Assembly (NCBI GenBank): GCA_021819085.1
Contig: JAKASJ010000005.1
Coordinates: 78,649-142,648 of the forward strand
Direction of reading: 5' to 3'
Source: Pseudomonadota bacterium
GTDB taxonomy: Bacteria > Pseudomonadota > Gammaproteobacteria > Acidiferrobacterales > UBA6901
DNA: 64,000 bases
This document shows, piece after piece, positions 15,708 through 26,318 of this stretch; position 1 is the first letter of the stretch, and the number at the start of each line of letters is the position of its first letter. A program made the translations under genes and the position numbers. The notes under the pieces were generated by a model. That model had not been told where the DNA came from. It searched no databases and saw nothing but the letters and a program-made list of their open reading frames with translations.

Positions 15708-17696
15708 TCATAGGGACGGCCGGTCACGTCGACCACGGCAAGACGGCGCTCATCAAGGCGCTCACCGGCGTGGATGCCGACCGCCTCAAGGAGGAAAAGG
15801 CGCGTGGCATCAGGATCGACCTCGGTTTTGCGTATTGTGCATTGCCGGATGGCGGGGTGCTTGGCTTCGTCGATGTCCCCGGACACGAGCGTTTCGTGCA
15901 CAACATGCTCGCCGGAGCGACCGGTATCGATTGCGTGCTGCTGCTGGTGGCCGCTGACGACGGCGTAATGCCGCAGACCCGGGAGCATCTCGAAATCATC
16001 GATCTCCTCGGAATCTCCAGCGGCGTGGTTGCGATCAGCAAGATCGATCGCGTCGATGCCGCGCGCGTGGCGCAGGTCGAGCGCGATGTCCGCATGCTGC
16101 TCGGCCACACGCGCCTCTCGGGAAGCCCGGTTTTCGCGCTGGCCAGCGTGACCGGAGATGGCATTGAGCCGCTGCGCAGGCACCTGGCGCACCGTGCGTT
16201 GCAATCCGCCGTGCGGCGCACCGACGCCTATTTCAGGCTGGCCGTCGACCGGTCGTTCACGCTTGCCGGCGTCGGCACTGTCGTCACCGGTACGGTGTTC
16301 GCAGGTCGCGTGCGGGTGGGGGACCGGCTGCTGGTATCGCCGTCCGGGGTAGAGGTTAGGGTGCGCGCCCTGCATGCGCAGAACCGCGAGTCTGAAACCG
16401 GTGAGGCCGGTCAGCGCTGCGCGCTCAACCTGACAGGAATCGAAAAAAAAGGATGTCGTACGCGGCGACTGGTTGGTCGCTGCGCCACTGCACCGGCCGT
16501 GCCAGCGCTTTGATGCCCGCATCCAGGTTGCGCACTCGGCTGGCAGATCGCTGAGGCATTGGGCTGGCGTGCATGTGCATCTGGGTGCCGCGGACGTCGC
16601 GGCGAGCGTATCGGTGATCGGCGGGGCGGGCCTGGAGCCGGGCCGCGACGGGCTCGTGCGGATCGTGCTCGCAAGGCCGGCCGGCGTACTGCACGGGGAC
16701 CGTTTCATTCTGCGGGATCAGTCGGCGCGCGCCACGTTGGCCGGCGGGGTGGTGGTGCAGCCGTTTGCGCCGGCGCACCGGGTGCGCACGCCGCAGCGCC
16801 TCGCGTTGCTTGGCGCGCTGGAACGCGATCCACCGCGCGCAGCCCTGGCCTCGCTTCTCGACATATCGACGTGCGGGGTGGATCTCGATGCGTTTGCCTG
16901 TGCCCGCAACCTGTTGCCCGATGCGATGCAGTCGATGCTGGACGACCTGGCGGTGACCACGGTTCCGACGGCTGCTAGCGGACCTGTCGGCTTCGCGCCG
17001 GCGCGCTGGGCCGCGTTGAAACAGGCGGTGCTGGAGCAGGTGGCCGCCGAGCACCGCAGTGCTCCGGAACTGCTCGGCATCCAGGCCCGGCCGCTGCGCC
17101 GCAGGGTAGACGCGCAGCTCCACTGGGAGGTCTTTCTGGCCCTCGTTGAAGCGCTGTGTTCGGAGAAGCGCCTGGCGCGGCGCGGGCCTTGGCTGCACCT
17201 GCCCGGACACCGCATCCTGCTGACGGCTTCAGACGAGAAGTTGTGGCGCGCGGCCGTGCCGCTTATTCGCGCAACGCTTTTTCAGCCACCATGGGTGCGC
17301 GACCTGGCAGGGGTGCTTGGGGTGCCGGAGGTCCGGGTGCGGGCGCTGATGCAGCGTGTGGCCGTGCTGGGTGACGTCTACGAAGTGGTGCACGATCGAT
17401 TTTTCCTGCGCGAAGCGCTATCGCGCATCATCGCGATCGCCGCGCAGATCGCAGCTGAGAGCGGGGTGGTGCGGGCCGCAGACCTGCGTGACCGGATCGG
17501 AACCGGGCGCCGGCTCGCCATCCAGATTCTCGAGTACCTGGACAGGACTGGTACCGCGCGTCGCGTCGGTGACGCACATCGCCTGCGCATTACGGAGCTG
17601 CTGGTCGACGGGCCGGCGGTGCGCAGCGGGGATCGGCCGGGCGTGCCGGGATCACTGGACAATGGAAGAGATACGCACCCCGGTGGGGCGACTTGA
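15704..17696 (+). pseudogene. selB: selB, Sec-specific elongation factor, split by a frameshift at A8
   Basis: SelB is the GTPase that delivers Sec-tRNA to UGA/SECIS codons. Motifs in the first frame: GHVDHGKT (P-loop), DVPGHERF (G3) and SKID (G4). This frame runs out at 16513. After the A8 run at 16443-16450, removing one A restores LTGIEKKDVVRGDWL and continues in the second frame through domain III and the C-terminal winged helices to 17696, about 663 residues, normal for SelB. The +1 discrepancy could be mutation, sequencing error or slippage at the A run. The reading frame overlaps the tRNA-Sec gene by about 33 bases. Confidence 0.85.
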
Positions 17697-17760
17697 CTTC
17701 AAATCAGGTAGGGACCGTCAGTCGGCCCCTGGTGGGTTCGACTCCCGCTCTCTTCCGCCA
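17664..17760 (+). tRNA. selC: tRNA-Sec (anticodon TCA)
   Basis: A 97-nt selenocysteine tRNA. The 8-bp acceptor stem GGAAGAGA (17664-17671) pairs with TCTCTTCC (17749-17756); G73 and an encoded CCA follow. The anticodon loop is CTTGA-CTTCAAA-TCAGG with TCA; there is a long variable arm and a T-arm with GGTTCGACTCC. All are hallmarks of SelC. The structure looks intact although selA and selB beside it do not. Confidence 0.93.
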
Positions 17761-18220
17761 TCTTTCGAAATCAATGCGTTACCCGCGTTGTTCCTGGATT
17801 CCCTGCCTGCGTTTCCGAGCGTTCCATCTCGGCAGGCCGGGCGTCAGCGGTTTTGAGTGACAGATGTCCATGCGGGCGCCCCGTTACGGCGCGGGCAGCC
17901 GATTGAGCGTCGCCCCCCTGTGGGTCCACCCATGCAGGGCAGCGACGGCGAAGATTCTGATGACAAGACCACACTGAATCTAAACCGGATCGCGGTTCAG
18001 CGGTCCGGGTCTGCACAGTCAGGTTACAGCCGCGCGGCGCCGCGTACGACGGAGCTGTCGCCATGGGCGTTCGGCAGGATCGGGGTCCGCTGTCTGTCAT
18101 TGAAGACATGCGTCTGGCGACCCGCGCGCGTCCTTCGTCATAAAGGCCGGCAATATTGGACAGCCCGCCGCCCGGGATTATTGCGTCGCGATCAGGAATC
18201 CTGAACGCCACACGGGGGAA
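17761..18220. other. No gene recognised downstream of tRNA-Sec
   Basis: About 460 bases with no recognisable protein. tRNA-Sec 3' ends are frequent integration sites, but I found no clear repeat of the tRNA end in this stretch. Confidence 0.45.
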
Positions 18221-18332
18221 AGTCTCCTGGGCGAAGCGCCGAGAGCAAGAACGAGGTTAAACAATGCACACGGAAAGCTGCTTATGTGGTGCCGTGAAGT
18301 ACGAAGTGCGCGGCGCGAAAAAGTGCAATTGA
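18221..18332 (+). pseudogene. Partial duplicate of GFA gene start
   Basis: 18221-18315 repeats 12666-12759: the leader (AGAGCAAGAACGAGG-TAAACA) and the first codons, giving MHTESCLCGAVKYEVRG. The match then stops abruptly, and the frame ends at 18332 after 22 residues. All later zinc ligands are missing, so no functional protein is made. About 5.5 kb separates the two copies, which enclose MFS-independent accessory genes and the selenocysteine locus. Confidence 0.75.
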
Positions 18333-18451
18333 TAATTCGCCACCCACATGGTCAACGCGCCGGCTTTGGTCATCGGATTGGGCGGTCCAAATTCCAGTTC
18401 CGGGCAATGCAGCCGATTACAGACAGGCGATGACTCTTTATTGGATGTTAT

Positions 18452-19291
18452 TCATTGCACGGATTTCCCATGCCATGTCGCGTTCGCATAGCGGGCAGGC
18501 GTGACGCCCATGATCTGCCGAAAATGGCGCGTGAAGTGACTCTGGTCAGCAAAGCCGACGGACAAGGCGACACTCGACAGTGGGAGTCCGGTCTGGAGCA
18601 GCGCGCGGCCACGTTCGATTCTCAGGCGGATCTGGTACGCATGCGGTGGGATGCCGGTCTGCTTCACAAACGTGCGTAGCAGGTGGAAGCGGCTCAGCCC
18701 CGTGACGGCACATAGCTCATCGAGCGTGACCGGCACATCGAAGTGCGCGCGCAGATATTCTTTCGCCCGGGCGACGGCACGATGTGTCCCGTGGGTCGAC
18801 AGGGATGGCAGTCTGCTTTCGACATAATGCGTGAGAAGAAGCCGCGCGCAGGCCGCCAGGCGCGACTGTTGCTCCAGAACGGTCGCATCGCGTCCGATGG
18901 CCGCGTAAAGTCCCTGGCACGCCTGAAAAAACTCCGGATTGCTGTCCTGGGACATCCGAAGATGCGGGATTTCCGGGAGCGCGAGTTCGCTGGAGAACTT
19001 CTCCATGACTTCAGGTGTGAGAAACAGAACCTGGAAGTCGGAAGGTTTGTGGACGCGGTAGGTGAAGTGCGTTTCCCCGGGTTCCATGAGCATGAAAGCC
19101 CTGTCTTCCAGGAAATTTGATCTGCGGCGATACCGCCAGTCGGCTGCCGCCGTATTGCAGGTACAGATCGCGTAGCGCTCGTGGAATATGCGCCAGTGAT
19201 GGCTATTCTGTCGCGCGAACAATATCTCGACGCCGGGCAATGCGCGGGGACGGGCATACGTGACGGTGCCGTCGTCTTGCGATCTGGCCAT
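18452..19291 (-). CDS. AraC-family regulator (paralogue 1)
   Basis: A 279-residue transcription regulator. The C-terminal ~100 residues carry both AraC helix-turn-helix units: TLDELCAVTGLSRFHLLRTF and SVALSVGFADQSHFTRHFRQ, then MGVTPARY. The N-terminal ~160 residues look like the cupin-type AraC-binding sensor domain (LMEPGETHFTYRVH). It is a paralogue of the next gene upstream with the same orientation and 36 bases between them, so probably a tandem duplication with one transcript. Ligand and targets are unknown. Confidence 0.87.
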   Translation of the reverse strand: MARSQDDGTVTYARPRALPGVEILFARQNSHHWRIFHERYAICTCNTAAADWRYRRRSNFLEDRAFMLMEPGETHFTYRVHKPSDFQVLFLTPEVMEKFSSELALPEIPHLRMSQDSNPEFFQACQGLYAAIGRDATVLEQQSRLAACARLLLTHYVESRLPSLSTHGTHRAVARAKEYLRAHFDVPVTLDELCAVTGLSRFHLLRTFVKQTGIPPHAYQIRLRIERGRALLQTGLPLSSVALSVGFADQSHFTRHFRQIMGVTPARYANATWHGKSVQ

Positions 19292-19327
19292 GCAGCTCCC
19301 CCAGTATTTATTTATTTTTGTGAAGAA

Positions 19328-20161
19328 TCACTCCGCTTTTGAATTATAGCATCGTGCGTATTGGCCGGGTGTCACCCCCGTCACCCGTTTGAAGTGGCGC
19401 GTGAAGTGGCTCTGGTCGCAGAAACCGAGCTCACTGGCCACCAATGCCGCCGATACTCCTCTTCGCAGCTGCGTGCGCGCCCGCTCGATCTTTAGCTGAA
19501 GCTGATAGGCATGCGGTGGCAGCCCGAATCGGCGCTGAAAGGTACGAAGAAGCCGAAACCGTCCCAGCCCCGCTACAGCCGTCAGTTCGTCGAGACTGAC
19601 CGGATCATAAAGATGGTCGCGCAGATAGTCCCGTGCGCGCGTGAGGGTGGACGGCTGATCCTTCCCATAGGCGGGTCGGGGTGGCCGCTCCGCATGGGCG
19701 AGCAAGTTCCGCAACACGACTGCCTGCATGGTCTGGAGTTCGAGCAGGGTATTATCGCCTTGCGCGACAGCCTCCCCGAGCCGCAACACGGCGTTGGTCA
19801 AGGCAGGATCATCGGTTTGCGCGTGTGCCAGATGGACGACGCCAAGCGTACCGAACTCAGCCGCTGCCTCCTCCACTGCAGAAACCGGGATCACCGCAAC
19901 CTTGAACGCGGTTTCCTGTGGAACGGACAGCGTGCGGTGCAGTTCTCCAGGCTCAAGCAGCATCATGCCCGGTCCGGATCGGGCATGGGTGCGTCCCCGA
20001 TAGCGCCAATAATGGTTCCACCGAAGGCAGGCGCAGAGATCGTAGGTTTCGTGGTAGACCGTCCACAGGTGGCGGGAGCGGTGGGCGATCAGGTACTCCC
20101 ACCCGCCCAGCTGGGGTCGCCGCAGCCAAGCAACCTGCTCAAAAGGGTCATCGAGGCTCAT
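19328..20161 (-). CDS. AraC-family regulator (paralogue 2)
   Basis: A 277-residue AraC protein resembling its downstream neighbour along the whole length. Shared features are the N-terminal WR-containing stretch (YDLCACLRWNHYWRYRGR), the LLEPGELHRTL cupin segment, SLDELTAVAGLGRFRLLRTF and LGFCDQSHFTRHFKRVTGVT. It is first in a probable two-gene unit. The small secreted protein gene at 20473 is divergent from it and is a possible target, with no direct evidence. Confidence 0.87.
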   Translation of the reverse strand: MSLDDPFEQVAWLRRPQLGGWEYLIAHRSRHLWTVYHETYDLCACLRWNHYWRYRGRTHARSGPGMMLLEPGELHRTLSVPQETAFKVAVIPVSAVEEAAAEFGTLGVVHLAHAQTDDPALTNAVLRLGEAVAQGDNTLLELQTMQAVVLRNLLAHAERPPRPAYGKDQPSTLTRARDYLRDHLYDPVSLDELTAVAGLGRFRLLRTFQRRFGLPPHAYQLQLKIERARTQLRRGVSAALVASELGFCDQSHFTRHFKRVTGVTPGQYARCYNSKAE

Positions 20162-20472
20162 CTTTTCCTCCCCTTATCCTGCTTGTTTAGTCTTTAAAGA
20201 AAGATTCTTCTCAGGACCCTCCCGCGTTCAAGCACCGCATCGCGCGCAGCAAAACCAGCCAGACATCGATGAACGGCGGGTGAATTGACAGCAATTTCAT
20301 TCTATACGGACTCCATCGCGCCCGCTAATGTCCCCGATGTGCCCAAAGGAAATGGCGTTTTCCGTGCGAGGCGCAGACCCTGTGCCTAGCCACGCTCTGC
20401 GGTCCGCCGGAAAATCCTGATGGCGTGGAATGCAATGTATGAAATCAACAACCTGACGGGAGACCACAACCA
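20162..20472. other. Divergent promoter region
   Basis: About 310 bases between araC paralogue 2 and the divergent secreted protein. No gene seen; it presumably holds both promoters. Confidence 0.5.
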
Positions 20473-20976
20473 ATGAACAACAAACGTATCGGTATTCTGG
20501 CGAGCAGCCTCGTCGCACTCGGCTTCCTGGCCGGCTTCGCGCCCGGCGCATCCGCCGCACTGAGCGGAAGCTGCGGAATGGTGGTATCACTGCCTCATAA
20601 CTACGTGCTTGGCAGCATGTCGGGAATCATGAACACGAGCAACGGCAATTATAATGGCAACTTCCAGCTGGCCACCCCCGGATCGACAAAAGGGGTGAAC
20701 GTGCTGGCGGTGCTCGATTTCAACACCAGTACCATCAGCTTCAACGTCACGCAGGTCACCATCGGCAATCCCAACTCCTACGGAACATCGGAGACCTCAA
20801 CCTCGTTTACGACCGCGGCGGGACCGCTGCCGAATTCGTACACGATCACCTTCACGCCGCCGTCGTCCACCGCGATCAATCTCAACCTTCTGCCCGTGAA
20901 TTCAGGCAACACGATACTGGTTCAGGGAACTGCCTCCGGCGCCTCTGCGCTGGTGGGCGTCTGCCAGGCACTCTAG
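20473..20976 (+). CDS. Small secreted protein, unknown
   Basis: A 167-residue protein with a clear Sec signal peptide: KR near the start, a hydrophobic ILASSLVALGFLAGF core, and likely cleavage after ASA (about residue 29). The mature part is rich in Asn, Ser, Thr and Gly and looks all-beta. Two Cys residues (SGSCGM near the mature N-terminus and VGVCQAL at the end) could form a disulfide joining both ends. It is followed 40 bases later by a small lipoprotein gene. No family recognised; probably periplasmic or extracellular. Confidence 0.75.
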   Translation: MNNKRIGILASSLVALGFLAGFAPGASAALSGSCGMVVSLPHNYVLGSMSGIMNTSNGNYNGNFQLATPGSTKGVNVLAVLDFNTSTISFNVTQVTIGNPNSYGTSETSTSFTTAAGPLPNSYTITFTPPSSTAINLNLLPVNSGNTILVQGTASGASALVGVCQAL

Positions 20977-21015
20977 GCAGGACATCCGAGGCATCCGGCA
21001 GGGGGAAACAACGTC

Positions 21016-21213
21016 ATGAAACGCATTAAAAAGCTGCTGTGGGGTCCGATGCTGGGCCTGTTCCTGGCGCTCGCCGCGTGTGGGGGCGGGGGCGGGGGCG
21101 GGTCCACCCCGTCGTCGTCTTCATCATCCAGTGGTTCCAGTCCGACCGCCGCGGCCAATAATGGCACCGCAGCCACCGTTGGGGTGGCAACGGTGGTGGT
21201 GGGATCTCAGTAA
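21016..21213 (+). CDS. Short lipoprotein with Gly/Ser tracts
   Basis: A 65-residue product with a lipoprotein signal peptide: KRIKK, a hydrophobic core and the lipobox LAAC (Cys at about 22). It is followed by a run of seven Gly, then Ser repeats and a short Ala/Val-rich tail. The Gly run is encoded by three GGGGGC units (21082-21099), a slippery tract. It could be a true mini-lipoprotein or the first part of a longer gene interrupted by a stop. Nothing recognisable follows in frame. Confidence 0.5.
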   Translation: MKRIKKLLWGPMLGLFLALAACGGGGGGGSTPSSSSSSSGSSPTAAANNGTAATVGVATVVVGSQ

Positions 21214-21372
21214 TCGGTGTCCGGCTCCACGGGTCAGGGGCTCCCTGGCCCGGGGAAGCCGGATCTGCTTCTCTCCACCGGGCCCGCTGCAGCGGTACGC
21301 GCCAGGCTCGACAGGCCGGGCTGGCGTTGCATCTGCCGGACAGCCGTCACCGGTACTTCACGTATCCGGAAA

Positions 21373-21669
21373 TTCCGGATAGTTCAGAAAGAAGGCAAAC
21401 GCGAGGTTACCCGCGACATCGCGCATTACACCCTGGACGTGATTTTCCCGGTGGGCTACCGCATCAAGTCCGCGCAGGGAACCCGCTTTCGCCAATGGGC
21501 GAGCGCTCGCCTGAAAGAACATCTGGTGGGCGGCTACACGTTGAACGAAGAGCGGCTGCGAGGGAAACTGGAACATATCCGTCAACTGGAACGCACACTG
21601 ACCCGGTTTCAGCAGAACCTCATCGATCAGGCAGGCCTGGACGAAGCACGCGGATACCAGGAATTATGA
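21373..21669 (+). pseudogene. RhuM-family protein fragment
   Basis: The frame reads FRIVQKEGKREVTRDIAHYT, LDVIFPVGYRIKSAQGTRFR and QWASARLKEHLVGGYTLNEE, the core of the RhuM-like domain found in proteins of pathogenicity and defence islands. The family's start and its second half are missing; the frame stops at 21669. Upstream in-frame sequence does not resemble the family, so this is a fragment. Confidence 0.65.
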
Positions 21670-21807
21670 GTGTCCCAGGAAACTCACGGCTTAACGCAGC
21701 GGCATTCACGTAACGATCGCGTGATACGAAACGCGACGGTTGTACAGTTCCGGTAGACAGCCGCCGCCAGCCTTGTCGGTCAGGAAATATCCGCTCTTCC
21801 TGCCCAG

Positions 21808-23505
<1,698 letters not shown>

Positions 23506-23784
23506 TTATTGCGAGGCTACAGAAGGATAGCCCGCGTCGGTGGTGGCCTTGATCAATGCCTTGACGTCGGTCTTGGCATTGTCGAAGGTGACCACGGCGT
23601 CTTTTTTCGCTTCATCGACGCTGACTTTCTGCACGCCGGGAACGGCGTCGAGCGCCTTGCGCACGGTGATGGGGCAAACCCCGCAGGTCATGCTGGGGAT
23701 GGACAGGGTGACGGTCTGTTCGGCAGCCCAGGCGGGACTGATCACTGTACAGGTGACAACGAGGGCAGTCAGAAATTTTTTCAT
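23506..23784 (-). CDS. merP: Periplasmic mercury-binding protein
   Basis: A 92-residue MerP. A signal peptide ending near SPAWA precedes an HMA domain with MTCGVCP (both Hg-binding Cys kept; many MerP proteins have Ala-Ala or Ala-Ser between them). It captures Hg(II) in the periplasm and hands it to MerT. It lies 12 bases after merT and before merA. Confidence 0.93.
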   Translation of the reverse strand: MKKFLTALVVTCTVISPAWAAEQTVTLSIPSMTCGVCPITVRKALDAVPGVQKVSVDEAKKDAVVTFDNAKTDVKALIKATTDAGYPSVASQ

Positions 23785-23796
23785 AAGACAGTCCTT

Positions 23797-24147
23797 TCAA
23801 TAAAAGAGAGGTGCAACATAGGGGAAGGACAGGGCCACGACGATGAGCGCGGTCACCATCCAGAACAGCAGTTTGTAGGCCAGGTTGACCTGTGAAATCG
23901 CGCAGACTTCGCCGGACGTGCAGGCCGATGCCGGCCGGAACAGCCGGCGGTAGGCCAGAAACAGGGCGATCAGGGCGGCGCCGATGAAGTATGGCCGGAA
24001 GGGTTCCAGCAGCGTCAGGTTGCTGATCCAGGCGCCGCTGATACCCAGCGACAGCAGGATGAGCGGTCCCAGGCAGCAGGTGGAGGCCAGGATGGCGGCC
24101 AGTCCCCCGGCGAACAGGGCGCCACGTGCGCCTTTCGATCCCGGCAT
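23797..24147 (-). CDS. merT: Mercuric transport protein
   Basis: A 116-residue inner-membrane protein with three hydrophobic segments. The first holds the vicinal Cys pair ([17 protein letters not shown]) that takes Hg(II) from MerP; a second Cys pair is on the cytoplasmic loop (SACTSGEVC). It starts at the ATG at 24147; the in-frame upstream extension crosses the mer promoter and is not coding. It is the first gene of merTPA, transcribed from the mer operator at 24182-24212. Confidence 0.93.
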   Translation of the reverse strand: MPGSKGARGALFAGGLAAILASTCCLGPLILLSLGISGAWISNLTLLEPFRPYFIGAALIALFLAYRRLFRPASACTSGEVCAISQVNLAYKLLFWMVTALIVVALSFPYVAPLFY

Positions 24148-24181
24148 TATGTTTCCTTCCAGATCCGAACGTGATCGGGCA

Positions 24182-24212
24182 AGTTTAGGTCCGTACCCAA
24201 GTACGGAGTCAA
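24182..24212 (-). promoter_or_regulatory. mer promoter/operator
   Basis: Reading the minus strand: -35 TTGACT (24212-24207), dyad CCGTAC-TTGG-GTACGG (24206-24191) and -10 TAAACT (24187-24182). The spacer is 19 bp, the long spacing that MerR untwists when it binds Hg. The operator appears intact. Its -35 overlaps the merR start codon. Confidence 0.85.
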
Positions 24213-24620
24213 TGGGATCGGAAAGCGGTGCGGAAAACCTCACCATCGGTGCCTTTGCCAGGGCCGCCGGTGTCCCTGTCGAGACCCTGCGGTTTTACCA
24301 GCGCAGTGGCCTGCTGCCCGAGCCGGAACGGCCTTTCGGCAGCATCCGCCGCTGCGGTGGTGCGGACGTGGCGCGGGTGAAATTCGTGAAATCCACCCAG
24401 CGCCTGGCCGAAGTGCGGGCTCGTCTGCCGGATCTCCGGCAGATGGAGGGAGGTGTTGTCAAAACTGCTGCGCGAATGCAAGGCGCATCGCAACCGCATG
24501 TCCTGTCCGGTGATCGACGCACTGCATGGCGAAGCAGGGATCTGGGTTCGCGGTGAAGTAGCACGTTGCGGCTCGATGGCAGGTGGCCGGTCAGCGGCCG
24601 GCGTTCACTGGCACTGGTGA
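24212..24620 (+). pseudogene. merR: merR, internally deleted and frameshifted
   Basis: MerR is the Hg-sensing activator/repressor of mer. The N-terminus is sound ([20 protein letters not shown], then a [19 protein letters not shown] stretch). After STQRL about 30 residues are missing (the stretch that carries the first Hg ligand Cys), resuming at [16 protein letters not shown]. An extra G near 24447-24453 then throws the frame; the shifted frame gives [20 protein letters not shown] with the two remaining Cys ligands and ends at 24620. The product cannot form the three-Cys Hg site, so mer control should be lost or supplied elsewhere. Confidence 0.82.
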
Positions 24621-24844
24621 GCGGCGGCCTCCAGGCAGGACGAACGGCGGATCAGGCTGCAACCTGCCGGCCGATGATTCTTTAGCCCGCCGGAACCGCG
24701 TCGGTGCCGCGCGCAGCGCCGAGCGCATCGGCAGGATGGATGTCGCAGGGCTTGCGGGAGCGGTCCGGTGCCAAGGGGAACCCTTGCAACAGGCTGCCGA
24801 ATCTCGATTGTGACCGGTCAAGGCACCCGCACCTCCCGGCCCCG
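24621..24844. other. No gene seen
   Basis: A 220-base gap between the merR remnant and the convergent flavin reductase gene. Nothing recognised. Confidence 0.5.
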
Positions 24845-25381
24845 CTATTTCATTCTGGAGGGCAGCTTGATGATTTCGCCGTCGACGGCGAATATGCCGC
24901 GGCCACGATGGTGGATGGTGCGGGGATCCTTTTGCGAGCGGTCGATCCAGGCCTTGACCACCTCGACGATGAAGATGTTGTATTGATTCACGAGCCTCGT
25001 GTCGGTCACCCGGCATTCCAGGTTGGCGTAGCATTCCTTGATCAAAGGTGCCCGAACGCGTTCGGCCGCGGACAGTGTCAGGCCGAACTTCCGGAATTTG
25101 TCGACCTTGCGCCCGGAAGCGTTGCCGCAGGCCACCACCTTTTCGGCCAGTTCCACCGTCGGGATGGCGATGACGCATTCTTTCGTTTTCTTCAGTATTT
25201 CGAATGTGTAGTCGCCATTGCTGATGACGCAGGCCAGGAGCGGTGGTTCGAAATCGATCATCATGTGCCAGGACAGGGTCATGACGTTTGCCCGGGCGCC
25301 GTTTGCGGTCGTGACCATCACCACCGGACCCGGCTCGATCAGGCGGTAAACCTGGGACAGGGGCAGGGAACGTTTTGTCAT
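24845..25381 (-). CDS. Flavin reductase-like FMN-binding protein
   Basis: A 178-residue protein of the flavin-reductase-like split-barrel family. The hallmark is the early strand pair around PGPVVMVTTANGARANVMTL followed by SWHMMIDFEPPLLACVIS, then a FEILKKTKECVIAIP segment. Members bind FMN and transfer hydride from NAD(P)H. It lies 19 bases downstream of the nitroreductase gene on the same strand, so the two flavoproteins probably form a unit. The start is the ATG at 25381; a TTG start 12 codons earlier, inside the neighbour's end, is possible. Confidence 0.83.
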   Translation of the reverse strand: MTKRSLPLSQVYRLIEPGPVVMVTTANGARANVMTLSWHMMIDFEPPLLACVISNGDYTFEILKKTKECVIAIPTVELAEKVVACGNASGRKVDKFRKFGLTLSAAERVRAPLIKECYANLECRVTDTRLVNQYNIFIVEVVKAWIDRSQKDPRTIHHRGRGIFAVDGEIIKLPSRMK

Positions 25382-25400
25382 GGCGATAGGGGGCTCGGCA

Positions 25401-26006
25401 TCATTTCCAGGAGACAATTTCCGGCGGCTTGCGGGATACGGGCGGTGTTTCGCCGGCAGGAACGCCTACGATGATCGGCGCCACGGCCGTCATGGGCGTA
25501 GGGATCTTCAATTCGGCCTTCCACGACGGTGCATTGAGTGCCGGGACCGAAGAGCCGATGACGCAGGTGCCCAGGCCCCTTGCGCAGGCGGCCAGCATGA
25601 GGTTTTCCGCAGCCAGCCAGCAATCCGCGACGACAAAAGGGCCGGGGAATCTGCCGTATAGGACGATGAGCGTGCCGGCACCGTGGAAAACATCGAAATC
25701 GGAATGGCCCAGCAGACGCGCGAGCTGCGTTTCCTGGGCGGGCTGCGGTCTTTGCGCCTCGTGTTGCGCCATCTCCTTGACGCTATCCGACAGGCGGTCC
25801 AGCAGATTCCTGTCCTGAATCACGGCAAAAGCCCAGGGCTCTTCGTGCACGGCGGTCGGGGCGTGCACGGCGGCGTCGAGCAGTGCCCGGATGGTGTCCG
25901 CATCGACCGGTTGCGACCCATAGTGGCGCACGGCGCGGCGATGATGGATGGCGTCCATCACACTCATGGAGCTTTCGGGTTTGACGGCATGCGACGGGGT
26001 GATCAT
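25401..26006 (-). CDS. Nitroreductase-family flavoprotein
   Basis: A 201-residue FMN-dependent NAD(P)H oxidoreductase. Its start has the family signature (MDAIHHRRAVRHYGSQPVDA, FMN-contacting Arg residues), the middle has AAVHAPTAVHEEPWAFAVIQ, and the end has GLGTCVIGSS and APIIVGVPAG. I start at the ATG at 26006, which has GGAG six bases upstream; the open frame extends to 26147 but that part is not family-like. It is the first gene of a two-gene unit with the flavin reductase. Substrate unknown: quinones, nitroaromatics or similar. Confidence 0.85.
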   Translation of the reverse strand: MITPSHAVKPESSMSVMDAIHHRRAVRHYGSQPVDADTIRALLDAAVHAPTAVHEEPWAFAVIQDRNLLDRLSDSVKEMAQHEAQRPQPAQETQLARLLGHSDFDVFHGAGTLIVLYGRFPGPFVVADCWLAAENLMLAACARGLGTCVIGSSVPALNAPSWKAELKIPTPMTAVAPIIVGVPAGETPPVSRKPPEIVSWK

Positions 26007-26318
26007 GAGCTGCTCCGTGGAGCCAAACGGCTGCCGGTCATGCGGAGAATGATCTCTGCGGCGGTGGTCCACATGAACCCTGCCCTGTCCCAGCAGACAT
26101 ACTCTTATATAACCCGCAGTCGGCATCCCGGCATTGATGGCAGTCAAAGCCGGAGGCGAAAGAGTGTTCGGGTGGACGTGTTCTGGCGCACTATGGCGGG
26201 CAGGGACCGGGTTTCAGCGGAAACCGGACGTTCGGCGGTCTTTGCGAGGCTGCGGACGTGCCTGCACGCGCAAACGCGTATACTTTCTCGGGGGTGAAAG
26301 CATCTGTCGGAGAAGCTC

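Noticed and set aside
17761..18220. Integrated island at the tRNA-Sec 3' end
   Set aside because: No integrase gene follows and I found no repeat of the tRNA end, so an att site cannot be supported.
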